This document shows, in pieces, positions 19,124 through 27,771 of a stretch of 64,000 bases of DNA. Where the stretch lies: assembly GCF_023349185.1 (NCBI RefSeq), contig NZ_JAKIKY010000014.1, positions 62,001 through 126,000 on the forward strand. Reading direction: 5' to 3'. The position numbers and the translations under genes were made by a program. Origin of the DNA: Shewanella aquimarina (lineage in GTDB: Bacteria > Pseudomonadota > Gammaproteobacteria > Enterobacterales > Shewanellaceae). Below the pieces are notes generated by a model. It did no database searches. It was not told where the DNA came from and saw only the letters and a program-made list of their open reading frames with translations. The first letter of the stretch is position 1; every line of letters starts with the position of its first letter.

Positions 19124-19331
19124 CTAGGTGCGCCAACTCGTGTATTTGCAAGTCATAACTTGGCCCTTGTGATCTAGGGGGCTGTTTGGCACTCAGTTTT
19201 TGGGGAATTGGGAGAGATAAATATCCGCATGGCCCCTGACAAAACGAGCACTTCTTGAGTGTTTAAGTTTAGAAGTCTTTGGGGAAATAGCGAGTTGAAT
19301 GAATAAGATAATGTGCCAATTTGGCCATAAG

Positions 19332-19358
19332 AAAGGGCAGCCTGAGCTGCCCTTTTGC
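19332..19358 (-). terminator. Intrinsic terminator after the YjiH-type gene
   Basis: The stem AAAGGGCAGC (19332-19341) pairs with GCTGCCCTTT (19346-19355) around a CTGA loop. On the minus strand it is followed by TCTT, 17-43 bp past the stop of the gene ending at 19375. Confidence 0.7.
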
Positions 19359-19374
19359 GTCTAACGTCTCTGCC

Positions 19375-20730
19375 CTAGAAGATGAGGTGGGCGACACCAG
19401 CGATCACCGGCAGGGTGACCAGGGTTCTGAGGATAAAGATGACAAACAGCTCGACGATATTGACCGGGATCTTGCTGCCGATCAGCAGGGCACCCACTTC
19501 ACTCATGTAGATCAGCTGGGTCACCGACATGGCGGCGATGATGAAGCGGGTCATGTCTGACTCGATGGAGCTGGCCAGGATAGAGGGAATGAACATGTCA
19601 GCAAAGCCCACCACTATGGTCTTAGAGGCCTCGACGGCTTCCGGCACCTGCAGTAGTTCCAACAGTGGGATAAAGGGCATGCCCAGATAGTTAAAGATAG
19701 GCGTGTATTCGGCGATCATCAGCGCCACAGTACCTATGGCCATCACCACGGGAATCACGCCGAAAATCATATCGATAACATTCTTCAGACCATCTTTGAC
19801 CGTGTGACCCACACCGTCGGCCTTGGCCGCCTTAGCCAGTGCCAGCTCTAAACCCCAGGCGAATACGCCGCGGCCGTGGGGGATCACTTCATCGTCAGGG
19901 TGACGCGGCGTCTCATCTATGTAGTGGTCTTTCTTCCAAGAGAGTGGCGGCAGTTTTGGTACGACAATCGCTGCCACGACACCGGCCAGACAGACGGTGA
20001 GATAGAAGGGCACGAACAGGTGTTCCAGTTTGACCTGGGAGATCACCACCAGTGAGAAGGTAATAGAGACCGCCGAGAAGGTGGTGCCTATCACCGCCGC
20101 CTCTCTCTGGGTATAGAATCGGGATTCATACTGTTTGCTGGTCATCAGAATACCGACGCTGCCATCACCCAGCCAGGAGGCCATACAGTCGATGGCGCTG
20201 CGTCCGGGCAGGTTGAACACGGGGCGCATCACCTTGGTCAGCAGGGTGCCGAAAAGCTCCAGCAGGCCGAAGTTGAGCAGCAGTGGTAGCAACATGCCGG
20301 CAAAGATAAACACGCAAAATAGCACGGGCAGCAGGTCGTTGAGTACGAGTGCACCTGTATTACCCGAGTGAATCGCCTCAGGCCCAGTGCCGGTAAAGGT
20401 CAGCACGATAAAGATGGCGCCCAGGACACGCACCAGAGTCCACATGGGGCTGACATCGAGCAAGGCACCAAAGAAGGGATAGCGCTTGAGTATCGCAGGT
20501 TTTGCCAGCTTACTAATCAGCGTCGCGATAGCGGTGAGCACCACAATGGCGGTGACGATGGCGACAATGCTATCGCCCAATAGGTTTTGCAGCCCCTTAG
20601 ATACGATGGCGATGGGGATCGTGATGGCATCTTGATAGCTAATGGGGGTCATGAAGAGTAACAGTCCGATAATGGAGGGGACTAGAAACGTCAGCACTGT
20701 TTTTATGTTATGGGTTTGTTTTTCAGCCAC
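19375..20730 (-). CDS. YjiH-family membrane protein with nucleoside-recognition (Gate) domains
   Basis: A 451-residue polytopic inner-membrane protein (about 9-11 hydrophobic segments). It begins with LTFLVPSIIGLLLFMTPI and contains the Gate-type region DCMASWLGDGSVGILMTSKQYE and a C-terminal block around FADMFIPSILASSIESDMTRF. This pattern fits YjiH/YjiG-like proteins and nucleoside-transporter-related Gate domains. Substrate unknown. It is monocistronic, with its own terminator and an inverted repeat in its promoter region. Confidence 0.75.
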   Translation of the reverse strand: MAEKQTHNIKTVLTFLVPSIIGLLLFMTPISYQDAITIPIAIVSKGLQNLLGDSIVAIVTAIVVLTAIATLISKLAKPAILKRYPFFGALLDVSPMWTLVRVLGAIFIVLTFTGTGPEAIHSGNTGALVLNDLLPVLFCVFIFAGMLLPLLLNFGLLELFGTLLTKVMRPVFNLPGRSAIDCMASWLGDGSVGILMTSKQYESRFYTQREAAVIGTTFSAVSITFSLVVISQVKLEHLFVPFYLTVCLAGVVAAIVVPKLPPLSWKKDHYIDETPRHPDDEVIPHGRGVFAWGLELALAKAAKADGVGHTVKDGLKNVIDMIFGVIPVVMAIGTVALMIAEYTPIFNYLGMPFIPLLELLQVPEAVEASKTIVVGFADMFIPSILASSIESDMTRFIIAAMSVTQLIYMSEVGALLIGSKIPVNIVELFVIFILRTLVTLPVIAGVAHLIF

Positions 20731-21200
20731 TTTATTTAGCCTTTATTCTTAGCTTCCCAAGCATGGGTCGCCATCTACTCAAAGATCCGTTAATCAATAC
20801 ACTCTGAATATCCATTCATGAGATAAGCGGGGAAGGTTACCCCCTAAGTCCAGTGATGTAAAACGATTATAATGCTTGGTGAACCGTTTCACCGTCGCAG
20901 CATAGTTATTAGCACTTTATGACTATTTATATTGTACCTAAATTGCCAAGCGCTAGGCTAGGTAAATATTGGTTAAACCCCTTTGAAAACAAGGTTGTGT
21001 AATTGTTGCTGGGCTGTTGCGTGGTGGCGGGCTGTTGGGGCAGGGAGGTCTCATAACTGGGATGGTGCGCTATTATTCTCAAGGTATGATTTCTGCCGAG
21101 ATTTTATGCAGTTCGTGTCAGAAATATGCGCTAGACCTCTGCAAAAATTTCTGATTCCATATATGGTTAACCGATGAGTGTGTTAAATGATAAAGGACCT
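20731..21200. other. Intergenic region upstream of the YjiH-type and DUF998-like genes
   Basis: I see no convincing gene here. A 64-codon frame (20983-21177) has no ribosome site or family resemblance. A minus-strand TATAAT (20866-20871) could drive the YjiH-type gene. A perfect inverted repeat, GGTGAA-CCGT-TTCACC (20878-20893), overlaps its -35 region and is a candidate operator. Confidence 0.45.
20878..20893. promoter_or_regulatory. Inverted repeat, candidate operator for the YjiH-type gene
   Basis: GGTGAA and TTCACC flank a 4-bp spacer with perfect symmetry. The repeat lies about 150 bp upstream of the start at 20730 and near the expected -35 of the minus-strand TATAAT. The binding protein is unknown. 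Confidence 0.35.
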
Positions 21201-21899
21201 ATGACTTCAAAAGAGCAGAAACTGTCTAAATTAGCATTTAGGTTTGGCTTGCTTGGACTCTTAGGACATCTTATCGGCCTGCTGGCGGCTAGCTTAGGAT
21301 TTAGCGATTACAGCGGCCAGGGCTTTAGCTTCTTTAATTTTTCCCTGAGTGAGCTGGGTCAGTATGGTCACTCCGAGCTTGCCGTTGTGTTTAACGGTGG
21401 TCTCTTCTTTGGCAGCCTGAGCCTGGTGTTGTTTGCCCTGTTTGCCCTGCAAAACAGCGACGGCCCCTGGGTGCTGACAAGTTTCTCTGTGTTGGTGGCC
21501 TCGCTTCTGGCGCTGGCCTGTGTCGGCCTGTTTCCGGTTAACGTCTACCACTTGCATATCTTAGGCATAGAATATTTCTTCTACTTCGCGGCGATGAGCG
21601 TGGCGGCCTATCTTATCTATCTGCTAAGACGCAGAGGCAGACCCAAGCGATTTGCACTGCGGGGCAGCCTGTTGCTCTCTGGCCTGACGCTGGGGTTGCT
21701 CTTGGTGTTTATCCTGATGGCCCATACGGATGATGGCATGGTGGCTAACGGGACCTGGTTTTATCATGATCTCGTGATGGTCGAGCCAAGACCCGAGATC
21801 CGTTTTCCGGTGATCATGGAGTGGGCGGCCCTGTTTAGCTTTATGGGGTGGTTGCTCTCGCTGGTGTGGACCCAGCGAGAGATGCGTCGACTCGATTAA
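21201..21899 (+). CDS. DUF998-like integral membrane protein
   Basis: About 232 residues from ATG 21201. This start is chosen over ATG 21174 because TAAAGGA stands just before it. Six or so hydrophobic segments are visible. NFSLSELGQYGHSE near residue 45 and FPVNVYHLHILG near 115 resemble the conserved loops of DUF998 proteins, whose role is unknown. No operon partner is visible. Confidence 0.6.
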   Translation: MTSKEQKLSKLAFRFGLLGLLGHLIGLLAASLGFSDYSGQGFSFFNFSLSELGQYGHSELAVVFNGGLFFGSLSLVLFALFALQNSDGPWVLTSFSVLVASLLALACVGLFPVNVYHLHILGIEYFFYFAAMSVAAYLIYLLRRRGRPKRFALRGSLLLSGLTLGLLLVFILMAHTDDGMVANGTWFYHDLVMVEPRPEIRFPVIMEWAALFSFMGWLLSLVWTQREMRRLD

Positions 21900-21973
21900 C
21901 CTTACGCGAGTGGGTTAAGCCGAGCTTTCATTTCCTTAATCTGGCCTAATCCTGATTAGGCTCTATCTTTCAT

Positions 21974-22819
21974 TTAACTTTGAGTCAGACCCGGCAGCTG
22001 GTGCCAGTAGCCGTTACACTGCCTGTCGTGGCTGGCCGATTTGGCCGGGAGTGCATCGGCCAAGTCGATGGATGCCAGTGACGAGGGGGATATGCGGAAA
22101 TAGTCGACCCCCAGCGCCTGCATCTGAGTCTGCTGGTCGCACAGATCCATATAGTTCGCCGACTGTGTCTGAATACCGTTGAGACGTAGTAGCGGCTGAT
22201 CTTCCTGAGTCTGCACCAATAGGCCCTCGGAGTTTTCGATACAGATGGTCTGACACTTATCCTTGGTCAGCCCCTTATGACGGGCGGTAAAGCAGCGGGC
22301 CGAGTGGGCCAGCGGCATGTAGCCGTGACCGAACACCTCGACTTCGACCTGGCGCGGGGCGAGATCGTCGAGCACCTGGGTGAGCCAGGCCTTGGACAGT
22401 TCCAGCGGCATCACGAAACGCTGCATGCCCCAGCTGGCAAACTTCTTCAGGGTCGCGGCGTTATAGCTGTTGACGCTGGGGCCACAGACGAAGGGGATCC
22501 CTTGTTCCTTGGCCAGGTAGATGGCGCCCACATCGTTGGCTTCGATGGCGAATTCGCCATTCTCCACCTGCTTCTTAAGCTCGGTAAATTCCGATTGTGC
22601 CTCGATGAGTGTCAGGGTCGAGAGCACCACCTCCTTGCCAGCCGCCTTTAGCATGTGTGCCAGGTCGAGATAGTCACTAAACTTGAGCTCCCGGCGGCGA
22701 CTGCATACTGTCTCGCCCAGGTAGACTAGTGGCACGCTGCTCTGGGCCGCTGTTTCATAAAACTCGATCACCTTCTCTTTGGGCCAGCAATATTGAATTG
22801 GTCCTAATGAGGTTTTCAT
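21974..22819 (-). CDS. ubiV: UbiV, U32-family subunit for oxygen-independent ubiquinone synthesis
   Basis: About 281 residues from ATG 22819, which has AAGGATAAC before it; a longer frame to 22882 would overlap ubiU and is rejected. Conserved U32/UbiV features include PLVYLGETVCSRRREL near residue 31, VEVEVFGHGYMPLAHSARC near 160 and further cysteines (KDKCQTIC) that ligate a [4Fe-4S] cluster in characterised UbiV. UbiV pairs with UbiU to hydroxylate ubiquinone precursors without O2. It starts 43 bp after the ubiU stop in the same operon. Confidence 0.92.
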   Translation of the reverse strand: MKTSLGPIQYCWPKEKVIEFYETAAQSSVPLVYLGETVCSRRRELKFSDYLDLAHMLKAAGKEVVLSTLTLIEAQSEFTELKKQVENGEFAIEANDVGAIYLAKEQGIPFVCGPSVNSYNAATLKKFASWGMQRFVMPLELSKAWLTQVLDDLAPRQVEVEVFGHGYMPLAHSARCFTARHKGLTKDKCQTICIENSEGLLVQTQEDQPLLRLNGIQTQSANYMDLCDQQTQMQALGVDYFRISPSSLASIDLADALPAKSASHDRQCNGYWHQLPGLTQS

Positions 22820-22862
22820 CTTGTTATCCTTTTGTCTTTTTGCTCGCGGCTTTTGTCCGCAA

Positions 22863-23864
22863 TTATTGCCAGGTGCGCTCATAGGCGCCGAGTGTGGTGA
22901 CCTGTCCTTCGGAGACCTTGGCCAGGGCCTGGTCCCACTGAGCTTGAGTGGTGTAGGCCTGAGGGTCGTTCAGGTAGGTGTCTATCGCCTGACGCCACAC
23001 CCGAGTGACCTGCTCCACATAGGCCGGGCTGCGCTGACGCCCCTCGATCTTGAGAGACACCACACGGGCCTTGTCGAGCTCAGGTAACAGGCTGAGCGTA
23101 TTGAGGCTGGTGGGGGACTCCAGCAGGTGCGAGGCTTCCTGGCTGTCGCTGGTGGTGTAGCGTCCCTTGCAGACCACGGGATAGCCCATCTGCTCATCCT
23201 TACCGGACTGGTCGATCAACACATCATTGAGCCGGGTCTGTTGGCTGTCGCCCACATCCTGCCAGCGTACGTGTTTCGCCGGTGAGCAGGAGCCGCCCGT
23301 GTTGGGGGATTGGCCCGTCACATAGGAGGAGAGGTGGCAGCGCCCCTCGGCCATGATGCACAGGCTGCCGAAGGCGAACACCTCCAGATCTACCGGGGTC
23401 ACCTTGGCAAGGTCTCTGACCTGCTTCATCGACAGTACTCGTGGCAGTACCACGCGGTCGATATTGAACTCCTGCTTATAGAGGCTAAGGGCGCCCAGGT
23501 TGGTGGCACTAGCCTGCACCGACAGATGCAAGGGCAGGTGGGGATAGCGGCTGTGGGCATAGTCCAGCAGGGAGAGATCGGCCATGATCAAGGCATCGAC
23601 GCCCGTGTCGGCCGCCAGATCGATCGCCTGGTACCAGCGCTGTTCCTCGCCCGGTTTAGGGAAGGTGTTGATGGTGAGAAAAATCTTCTTACCGGCCCTT
23701 TGGGTCAACCTGGCCGCCTCGGCCAATTTTTCCGGTGTAAAGTTAAGCCCGGCAAAGGAGCGGGCATTGGTATCGTTTTTTAGCCCAAGGTAGACGGCGT
23801 CGGCACCGGCGTTTAAGGCGACCTTGAGGGAGGCGAGGTTACCCGCCGGACAAAGAAGTTCCAT
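22863..23864 (-). CDS. ubiU: UbiU, U32-family subunit for oxygen-independent ubiquinone synthesis
   Basis: 333 residues from ATG 23864. The frame's 37 extra upstream codons lack homology, and MELLCPAGN is the usual U32 N-terminus. Motifs: GADAVYLGL near 25, LSVQASATN near 110, VFAFGSLCIMAEGRCHLSSY near 165 and NTGGSCSP, which supply the iron-sulfur cysteines. It works with UbiV, and with the lipid-binding UbiT encoded divergently 196 bp away, in anaerobic ubiquinone production. It is the first gene of a ubiU-ubiV operon. Confidence 0.93.
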   Translation of the reverse strand: MELLCPAGNLASLKVALNAGADAVYLGLKNDTNARSFAGLNFTPEKLAEAARLTQRAGKKIFLTINTFPKPGEEQRWYQAIDLAADTGVDALIMADLSLLDYAHSRYPHLPLHLSVQASATNLGALSLYKQEFNIDRVVLPRVLSMKQVRDLAKVTPVDLEVFAFGSLCIMAEGRCHLSSYVTGQSPNTGGSCSPAKHVRWQDVGDSQQTRLNDVLIDQSGKDEQMGYPVVCKGRYTTSDSQEASHLLESPTSLNTLSLLPELDKARVVSLKIEGRQRSPAYVEQVTRVWRQAIDTYLNDPQAYTTQAQWDQALAKVSEGQVTTLGAYERTWQ

Positions 23865-23933
23865 GTGCTGTTCTCCCTTAAAAAGTGTGCAGTGTAAAAG
23901 GGATTGGCTGAACAATTCTTGATGTAAAACAGG

Positions 23934-23947
23934 TTTGTGATCATAAA
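23934..23947. promoter_or_regulatory. Palindromic FNR/CRP-like sequence between ubiU and ubiT
   Basis: TTTGTGATCATAAA is a near-perfect 14-bp palindrome in the divergent promoter region. It is an imperfect FNR match (7 of 10 specified bases). Anaerobic control of ubiUVT by FNR is known in E. coli; here it is only inferred. Confidence 0.3.
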
Positions 23948-24060
23948 ATCTGGTTAAAATTGATTTCCTTATCACTCTCGACAGCAGTTGTCGGGAACCT
24001 GACTAAACATTGATCGAGGTCACGATTTCGGTCCGCAAATTTGGTAGGAGAACGTCAGTC

Positions 24061-24573
24061 ATGCAGCGAAGTGTGTTGGCAAATATGGCCAAACATCTAT
24101 TGCAATATGGCCCTAAGGTCATAGCTAAGCCTTTAAACTTAGTGCCTTTTTCGATTAAGGCTCAGCTTCTTGAGCGCATCTTAAATCTGCTGATGTCGGC
24201 GCAGGTCAAAGATGGTGAACTGGATTTCTTGCAGGGGCGCTGGGTGAAGATCTCTGTGACCGATCTTGAGTTAAGCTTCGAGGTGAGCTTCGATGAGCGT
24301 CTCATCGTTCGCGAAAGTGGCGAGGCGGAGGTGAGCTTCAGCGCCTGTAGCCAGGCGCTACTGCTGATCGCCGCCGCGAAGGAAGACCCTGACACCCTGT
24401 TTTTCCAGCGCCGTCTGGCCATCGAAGGGGATACCGAGCTGGGTCTCGAGGTTAAGAACCTGCTGCTCAGTATAGAATTCGATTCTATGCCGCTGATTAT
24501 GCGCCAGAGCATTACTCAGGCGGCGAGCATGCTGACCCAGTTGCAGCGTCAGGCCGACATGTCTTGGGCTTGA
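24061..24573 (+). CDS. ubiT: UbiT, SCP2-domain accessory factor for anaerobic ubiquinone synthesis
   Basis: 170 residues from ATG 24061, with a GGAG-containing leader; the frame from 24010 starts without a good site. It has an SCP2 lipid-binding fold (about residues 40-145), including GRWVKISVTDL, LFFQRRLAIEGDTELGL and NLLLSIEFD. UbiT carries ubiquinone intermediates and is required with UbiU/UbiV in anaerobiosis. It is divergent from ubiUV and followed by a strong terminator. Confidence 0.88.
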   Translation: MQRSVLANMAKHLLQYGPKVIAKPLNLVPFSIKAQLLERILNLLMSAQVKDGELDFLQGRWVKISVTDLELSFEVSFDERLIVRESGEAEVSFSACSQALLLIAAAKEDPDTLFFQRRLAIEGDTELGLEVKNLLLSIEFDSMPLIMRQSITQAASMLTQLQRQADMSWA

Positions 24574-24598
24574 TAGCCTTCTGATGGCGAGTGGCAAT

Positions 24599-24628
24599 AA
24601 AAAAGCGAAGCCTGAGCTTCGCTTTTTT
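24599..24628. terminator. Bidirectional terminator between ubiT and yfhL
   Basis: The stem AAAAAAGCGAAGC pairs perfectly with GCTTCGCTTTTTT around a CTGA loop. A- and T-runs at either end allow use by both convergent genes. Confidence 0.85.
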
Positions 24629-24676
24629 ATTTGTTTATATTTGACCATCTGATGATAGCTACCTGTGCTTGGCCAG

Positions 24677-24934
<258 letters not shown>

Positions 24935-25328
24935 CTATTTGTAATACCTTGTTTCTAAACTAAATAACAATCAAATACCCATGGTTGTGATTGTTGTCGA
25001 TACTCTATTCTAGGCCGAAAAAGGGCCTTTGCTTTATTCTGATTTTCTCGTGCCAGTTATATAAGACGGTCGCACAAATAGTCACACGAGTAGTCACACA
25101 AACAGCTACTCAGATTCGGCCGAGTTTGTCGTGGTGCTACTCGTCCAAATGAGGCGGAGTGCGCGCTTATTTACCGCAGAAAATCCATTAAGGCCCATTG
25201 TATCACAGGGCTCGGCTATCTGATGACAAATTAGCTTTGGTTAGGTGTGCGTCGATTTGCTTTTATTTTTACTTTAGTTTGCAGATCACACATATCTGCT
25301 TGCGTGACAGGGCAATAGATACAGGTCC
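24935..25328. other. Intergenic region upstream of yfhL
   Basis: About 390 bp without a credible gene. It contains two close AGTCACAC repeats (about 25078-25100) and the presumed yfhL promoter. A 69-codon frame (25198-25407) runs into MITE-like element B1 and is not supported. Confidence 0.4.
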
Positions 25329-25596
25329 TAGGGCCTGTTTATCTTTCGCGTTCATTTTTGCAGCACTCTGTATTGATTTTATACAAGGCAGAGCGATTGT
25401 AATCTAGTGCACTACATCAATGAGCGATAACGCAGTAGAAAAATGATACAGACGCTGCCCGCAGGGTTCGTCTTGAGCACGTTCAACTCTTTGTTACTCG
25501 GCTTTTATATAGAATAACTATACTCCAAGCCTCCTGCCGCGATTTGAACGCGCTCAATTAGAACAAAATTTGTTCTCAAAAGGTCAACAGGCCCTA
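25329..25596. mobile_element. MITE-like element B, copy 1 (268 bp)
   Basis: It has terminal inverted repeats (TAGGGCCTGTTTATCTTT at the left; the complement of TAGGGCCTGTTGACCTTTT at the right). The interior is shared with copy 2 (45219-45485): TTTTTGCAGCA, GGCAGAGC, GCGATAACGCAGTAGAAA, GCTGCCCG-AGGGTTC and an ATAGAATAA hairpin arm. Both ends carry CTAG. The right end supplies the TAG stop codon of the adjacent AraC-type gene. There is no transposase inside. Confidence 0.7.
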
Positions 25597-26433
25597 GCGT
25601 TTTTGATTGTGCAAGGCCTTGTTCCTGTAACTCCCTGGCGTAATACCTATCACCTTCTTAAATTCTCGAATGAAGTGGGCCTGGTCGTAGAAGCCAGCGT
25701 GATAGCCTATGTCTGTGAGTGATTTGTTGGTGTCTTGCCTGAGCAAGTCTTTGGCGAAGCCGGTGCGCTGTAAGATGCTGAAGTATTTGGGCGATAAGCC
25801 TAGGTTTTGCTGAAACAAGCGTTCGAGTTGTCGTTGACTTATGTCTATCTCAGTCAGTAATTTGTGCAGCTCTCCCTGGCCTTTCTGCTTGGTTATCCAG
25901 TTTAATGCGTATCGCATGCTGGGCTCGTTTTTTTCGGCCAATGGCGTTTTGCCAGCCAGATATTGCATCAGCCTGGTTTCCAGAAGGGTGATACGCTCCT
26001 GTAGTGTCGGCTGTATGGCCAGGCGCTCAACCAATTCATCGCTAAGCAGCGTCAGGGATAGCTCCTCTGGTGTCAGATTTTGCCCCAGCATCTCAGAAAG
26101 AGGCGAGCTTAAAAACGCGCGTCCTGTGCCGGGCCAGAAGCGGATCCCCAATGCGTCCACCTGGCCAAACAACTCCAATTTTGTACTTTGCCTCGTAGGG
26201 CCTGTGACCAGACACGACGACCTATGGGGCACGCCGTCAAGGTGGATGGGCGCACCAAAATTGAAGATGATGCCACTGCCGCCCTCTGGATGCATAAATT
26301 CCGTCGATGAGTACTCAGATCCCGCCGCTCTATATATTTGCCAATAGCACTTGATATATGGCTGCAGCGCGACGCTGGGTTGAAGGCGCTGAAAGCCAAG
26401 GTGTGGCAAGGGGGGCATGTTAATCTGCTCCAT
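25594..26433 (-). CDS. AraC-family transcriptional regulator
   Basis: 279 residues. The N-terminal part (about 15-150) resembles the ligand-sensing DUF6597-type domain (LQPYIKCYWQIYRA, then FMHPEGGSGIIFNFG). The C-terminal double helix-turn-helix (about 185-270) has DISQRQLERLFQQNLGLSPKYF and SLTDIGYHAGFYDQAHFIREFKKVIGITPG. It is divergent from the TlpA/ScsB-like operon (240 bp gap) and is its likely regulator. The TAG stop lies on the end of MITE-like element B1, so the last residues may have been altered by the insertion. ATG 26418 is an alternative start. Confidence 0.85.
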   Translation of the reverse strand: MEQINMPPLPHLGFQRLQPSVALQPYIKCYWQIYRAAGSEYSSTEFMHPEGGSGIIFNFGAPIHLDGVPHRSSCLVTGPTRQSTKLELFGQVDALGIRFWPGTGRAFLSSPLSEMLGQNLTPEELSLTLLSDELVERLAIQPTLQERITLLETRLMQYLAGKTPLAEKNEPSMRYALNWITKQKGQGELHKLLTEIDISQRQLERLFQQNLGLSPKYFSILQRTGFAKDLLRQDTNKSLTDIGYHAGFYDQAHFIREFKKVIGITPGSYRNKALHNQKR

Positions 26434-26673
26434 TAACCTCTCTGTCCAGTCTATCTATGTCCGAATGGCGGTAAAACCTCGTCGTTCTCTTTCGAATCTT
26501 AATCAAATGTCGAAATTTTACAATTCGCATTTCTAAACTTTACATAAGATTCCTATCGCCGTGTTACCCGTCATTTCGTTGCCCTGCCAACGCCAGACGA
26601 TGCAGTTATTAGCTGGCATGGCCAATAGGCTCACGGCCTTTATTTGTTCATTACCTAACTATGGGAATACAGC

Positions 26674-27747
26674 ATGACACATCTAACCCTTAAACGATCC
26701 AAGTTGCTGATTAAGAGTTTTTCTGCCTTGTTTCTGTCCACAGTGTTTGCGGGGCAGGCCTTAGCAGAAGATGATTTTGCCGCAGAAGGGGAGAGAAGGG
26801 CTAAGCTCGCCGGCAGTGAACTGCTTGGCACGCCGGCGCCGCAGCGAGAGCTGACGACACTGGCCGGAGAAACGCTCAATCTGGGCGAGCTTTATGGTAA
26901 CAAACCGGTTTATATCAAGTTCTGGGCAACCTGGTGCGTACCATGTCGCCAGCAAATGCCCGGATTTGAGGAGATTTATCAGCAGTTTGGCGACAAGCTA
27001 CAGGTGATTTCCGTCAATACAGGGATCAGCGACGACATCAATTCTGTCAGTGCCTTTATAAAGAAGGAGGGGCTGACCATGCCGGTAACCATAGACGACG
27101 GCAGCTTGGCTCGGGCCTTTAAGTTGAGGGTGACCCCACAGCACTTCTTGATCGATAAGAGTGGCCGTATCGCATACGTGGGGCATCAGGATGACGAAGC
27201 CTTTCATCAGGCATTGGAAGAGGTTGCCAGCGGCAGTGTTGCCGACGCGGCGCCGCTTAGCGGCGTTGTGGCAGAGAGGGCCTCGGGCTACCAACTCGGC
27301 GATAAGCTGGCCTCTTTGGCATTGAGATCGATTGATGATACCTATCACCCGCTGCCGTCTGCCGATCAACAGGGTAAAGCGACGGGGTTGGTGTTCTTCT
27401 CTCCATGGTGTGAGTGGTACCTGGTCGACTCAGAGCCGGAAACGGCCAAATCGTGTCAGTTGGTGCGGGAAATGGTTGAGCAGTCAGCCTCTAACAGCAA
27501 AGCCCAGTGGCTGCATGTTTCCACTAACCTCTGGGCATCCCAGGCCGAGCTGGCTCAATACCAGACCAACTACCACACGCGTTTGCCAATCGTCTATGAC
27601 GAGGAGGGCACTCTTTTCGGACGATTTGGCGTGACTCAGTTGCCAACCATAGTCTATATCGATGAGTCGGGCAGGATAACTGAAAAGGTCAGTGCCAAAG
27701 CAGCTGATTTTACCGATCGCCTCAAATCCTTGTTCAACGAACAATAA
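26674..27747 (+). CDS. Secreted protein with two thioredoxin-like (TlpA-type) domains, the second degenerate
   Basis: 357 residues with a signal peptide (cleavage after about residue 31, QALA). Domain 1 (about 50-190) is TlpA-like with the active site WCVPC (Cys88/Cys91) and the cis-Pro region VTPQHFLID. Domain 2 (about 205-357) keeps the fold (FGVTQLPTIVYID) but has PWCEWY in place of CxxC, so it probably cannot do dithiol chemistry on its own. It lies 24 bp upstream of the ScsB-like gene, so the pair looks like a periplasmic reductase chain. Substrate unknown. Confidence 0.8.
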   Translation: MTHLTLKRSKLLIKSFSALFLSTVFAGQALAEDDFAAEGERRAKLAGSELLGTPAPQRELTTLAGETLNLGELYGNKPVYIKFWATWCVPCRQQMPGFEEIYQQFGDKLQVISVNTGISDDINSVSAFIKKEGLTMPVTIDDGSLARAFKLRVTPQHFLIDKSGRIAYVGHQDDEAFHQALEEVASGSVADAAPLSGVVAERASGYQLGDKLASLALRSIDDTYHPLPSADQQGKATGLVFFSPWCEWYLVDSEPETAKSCQLVREMVEQSASNSKAQWLHVSTNLWASQAELAQYQTNYHTRLPIVYDEEGTLFGRFGVTQLPTIVYIDESGRITEKVSAKAADFTDRLKSLFNEQ

Positions 27748-27771
27748 ACGGTTTGGAGTGCAAAGCATACG

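Noticed and set aside
20983..21177. 64-codon frame upstream of the DUF998-like gene
   Set aside because: Cys/Trp-rich, no ribosome site and no family; it overlaps the next gene's upstream region.
25198..25407. 69-codon frame entering MITE-like element B1
   Set aside because: It crosses the element boundary and has no start signal or homology.
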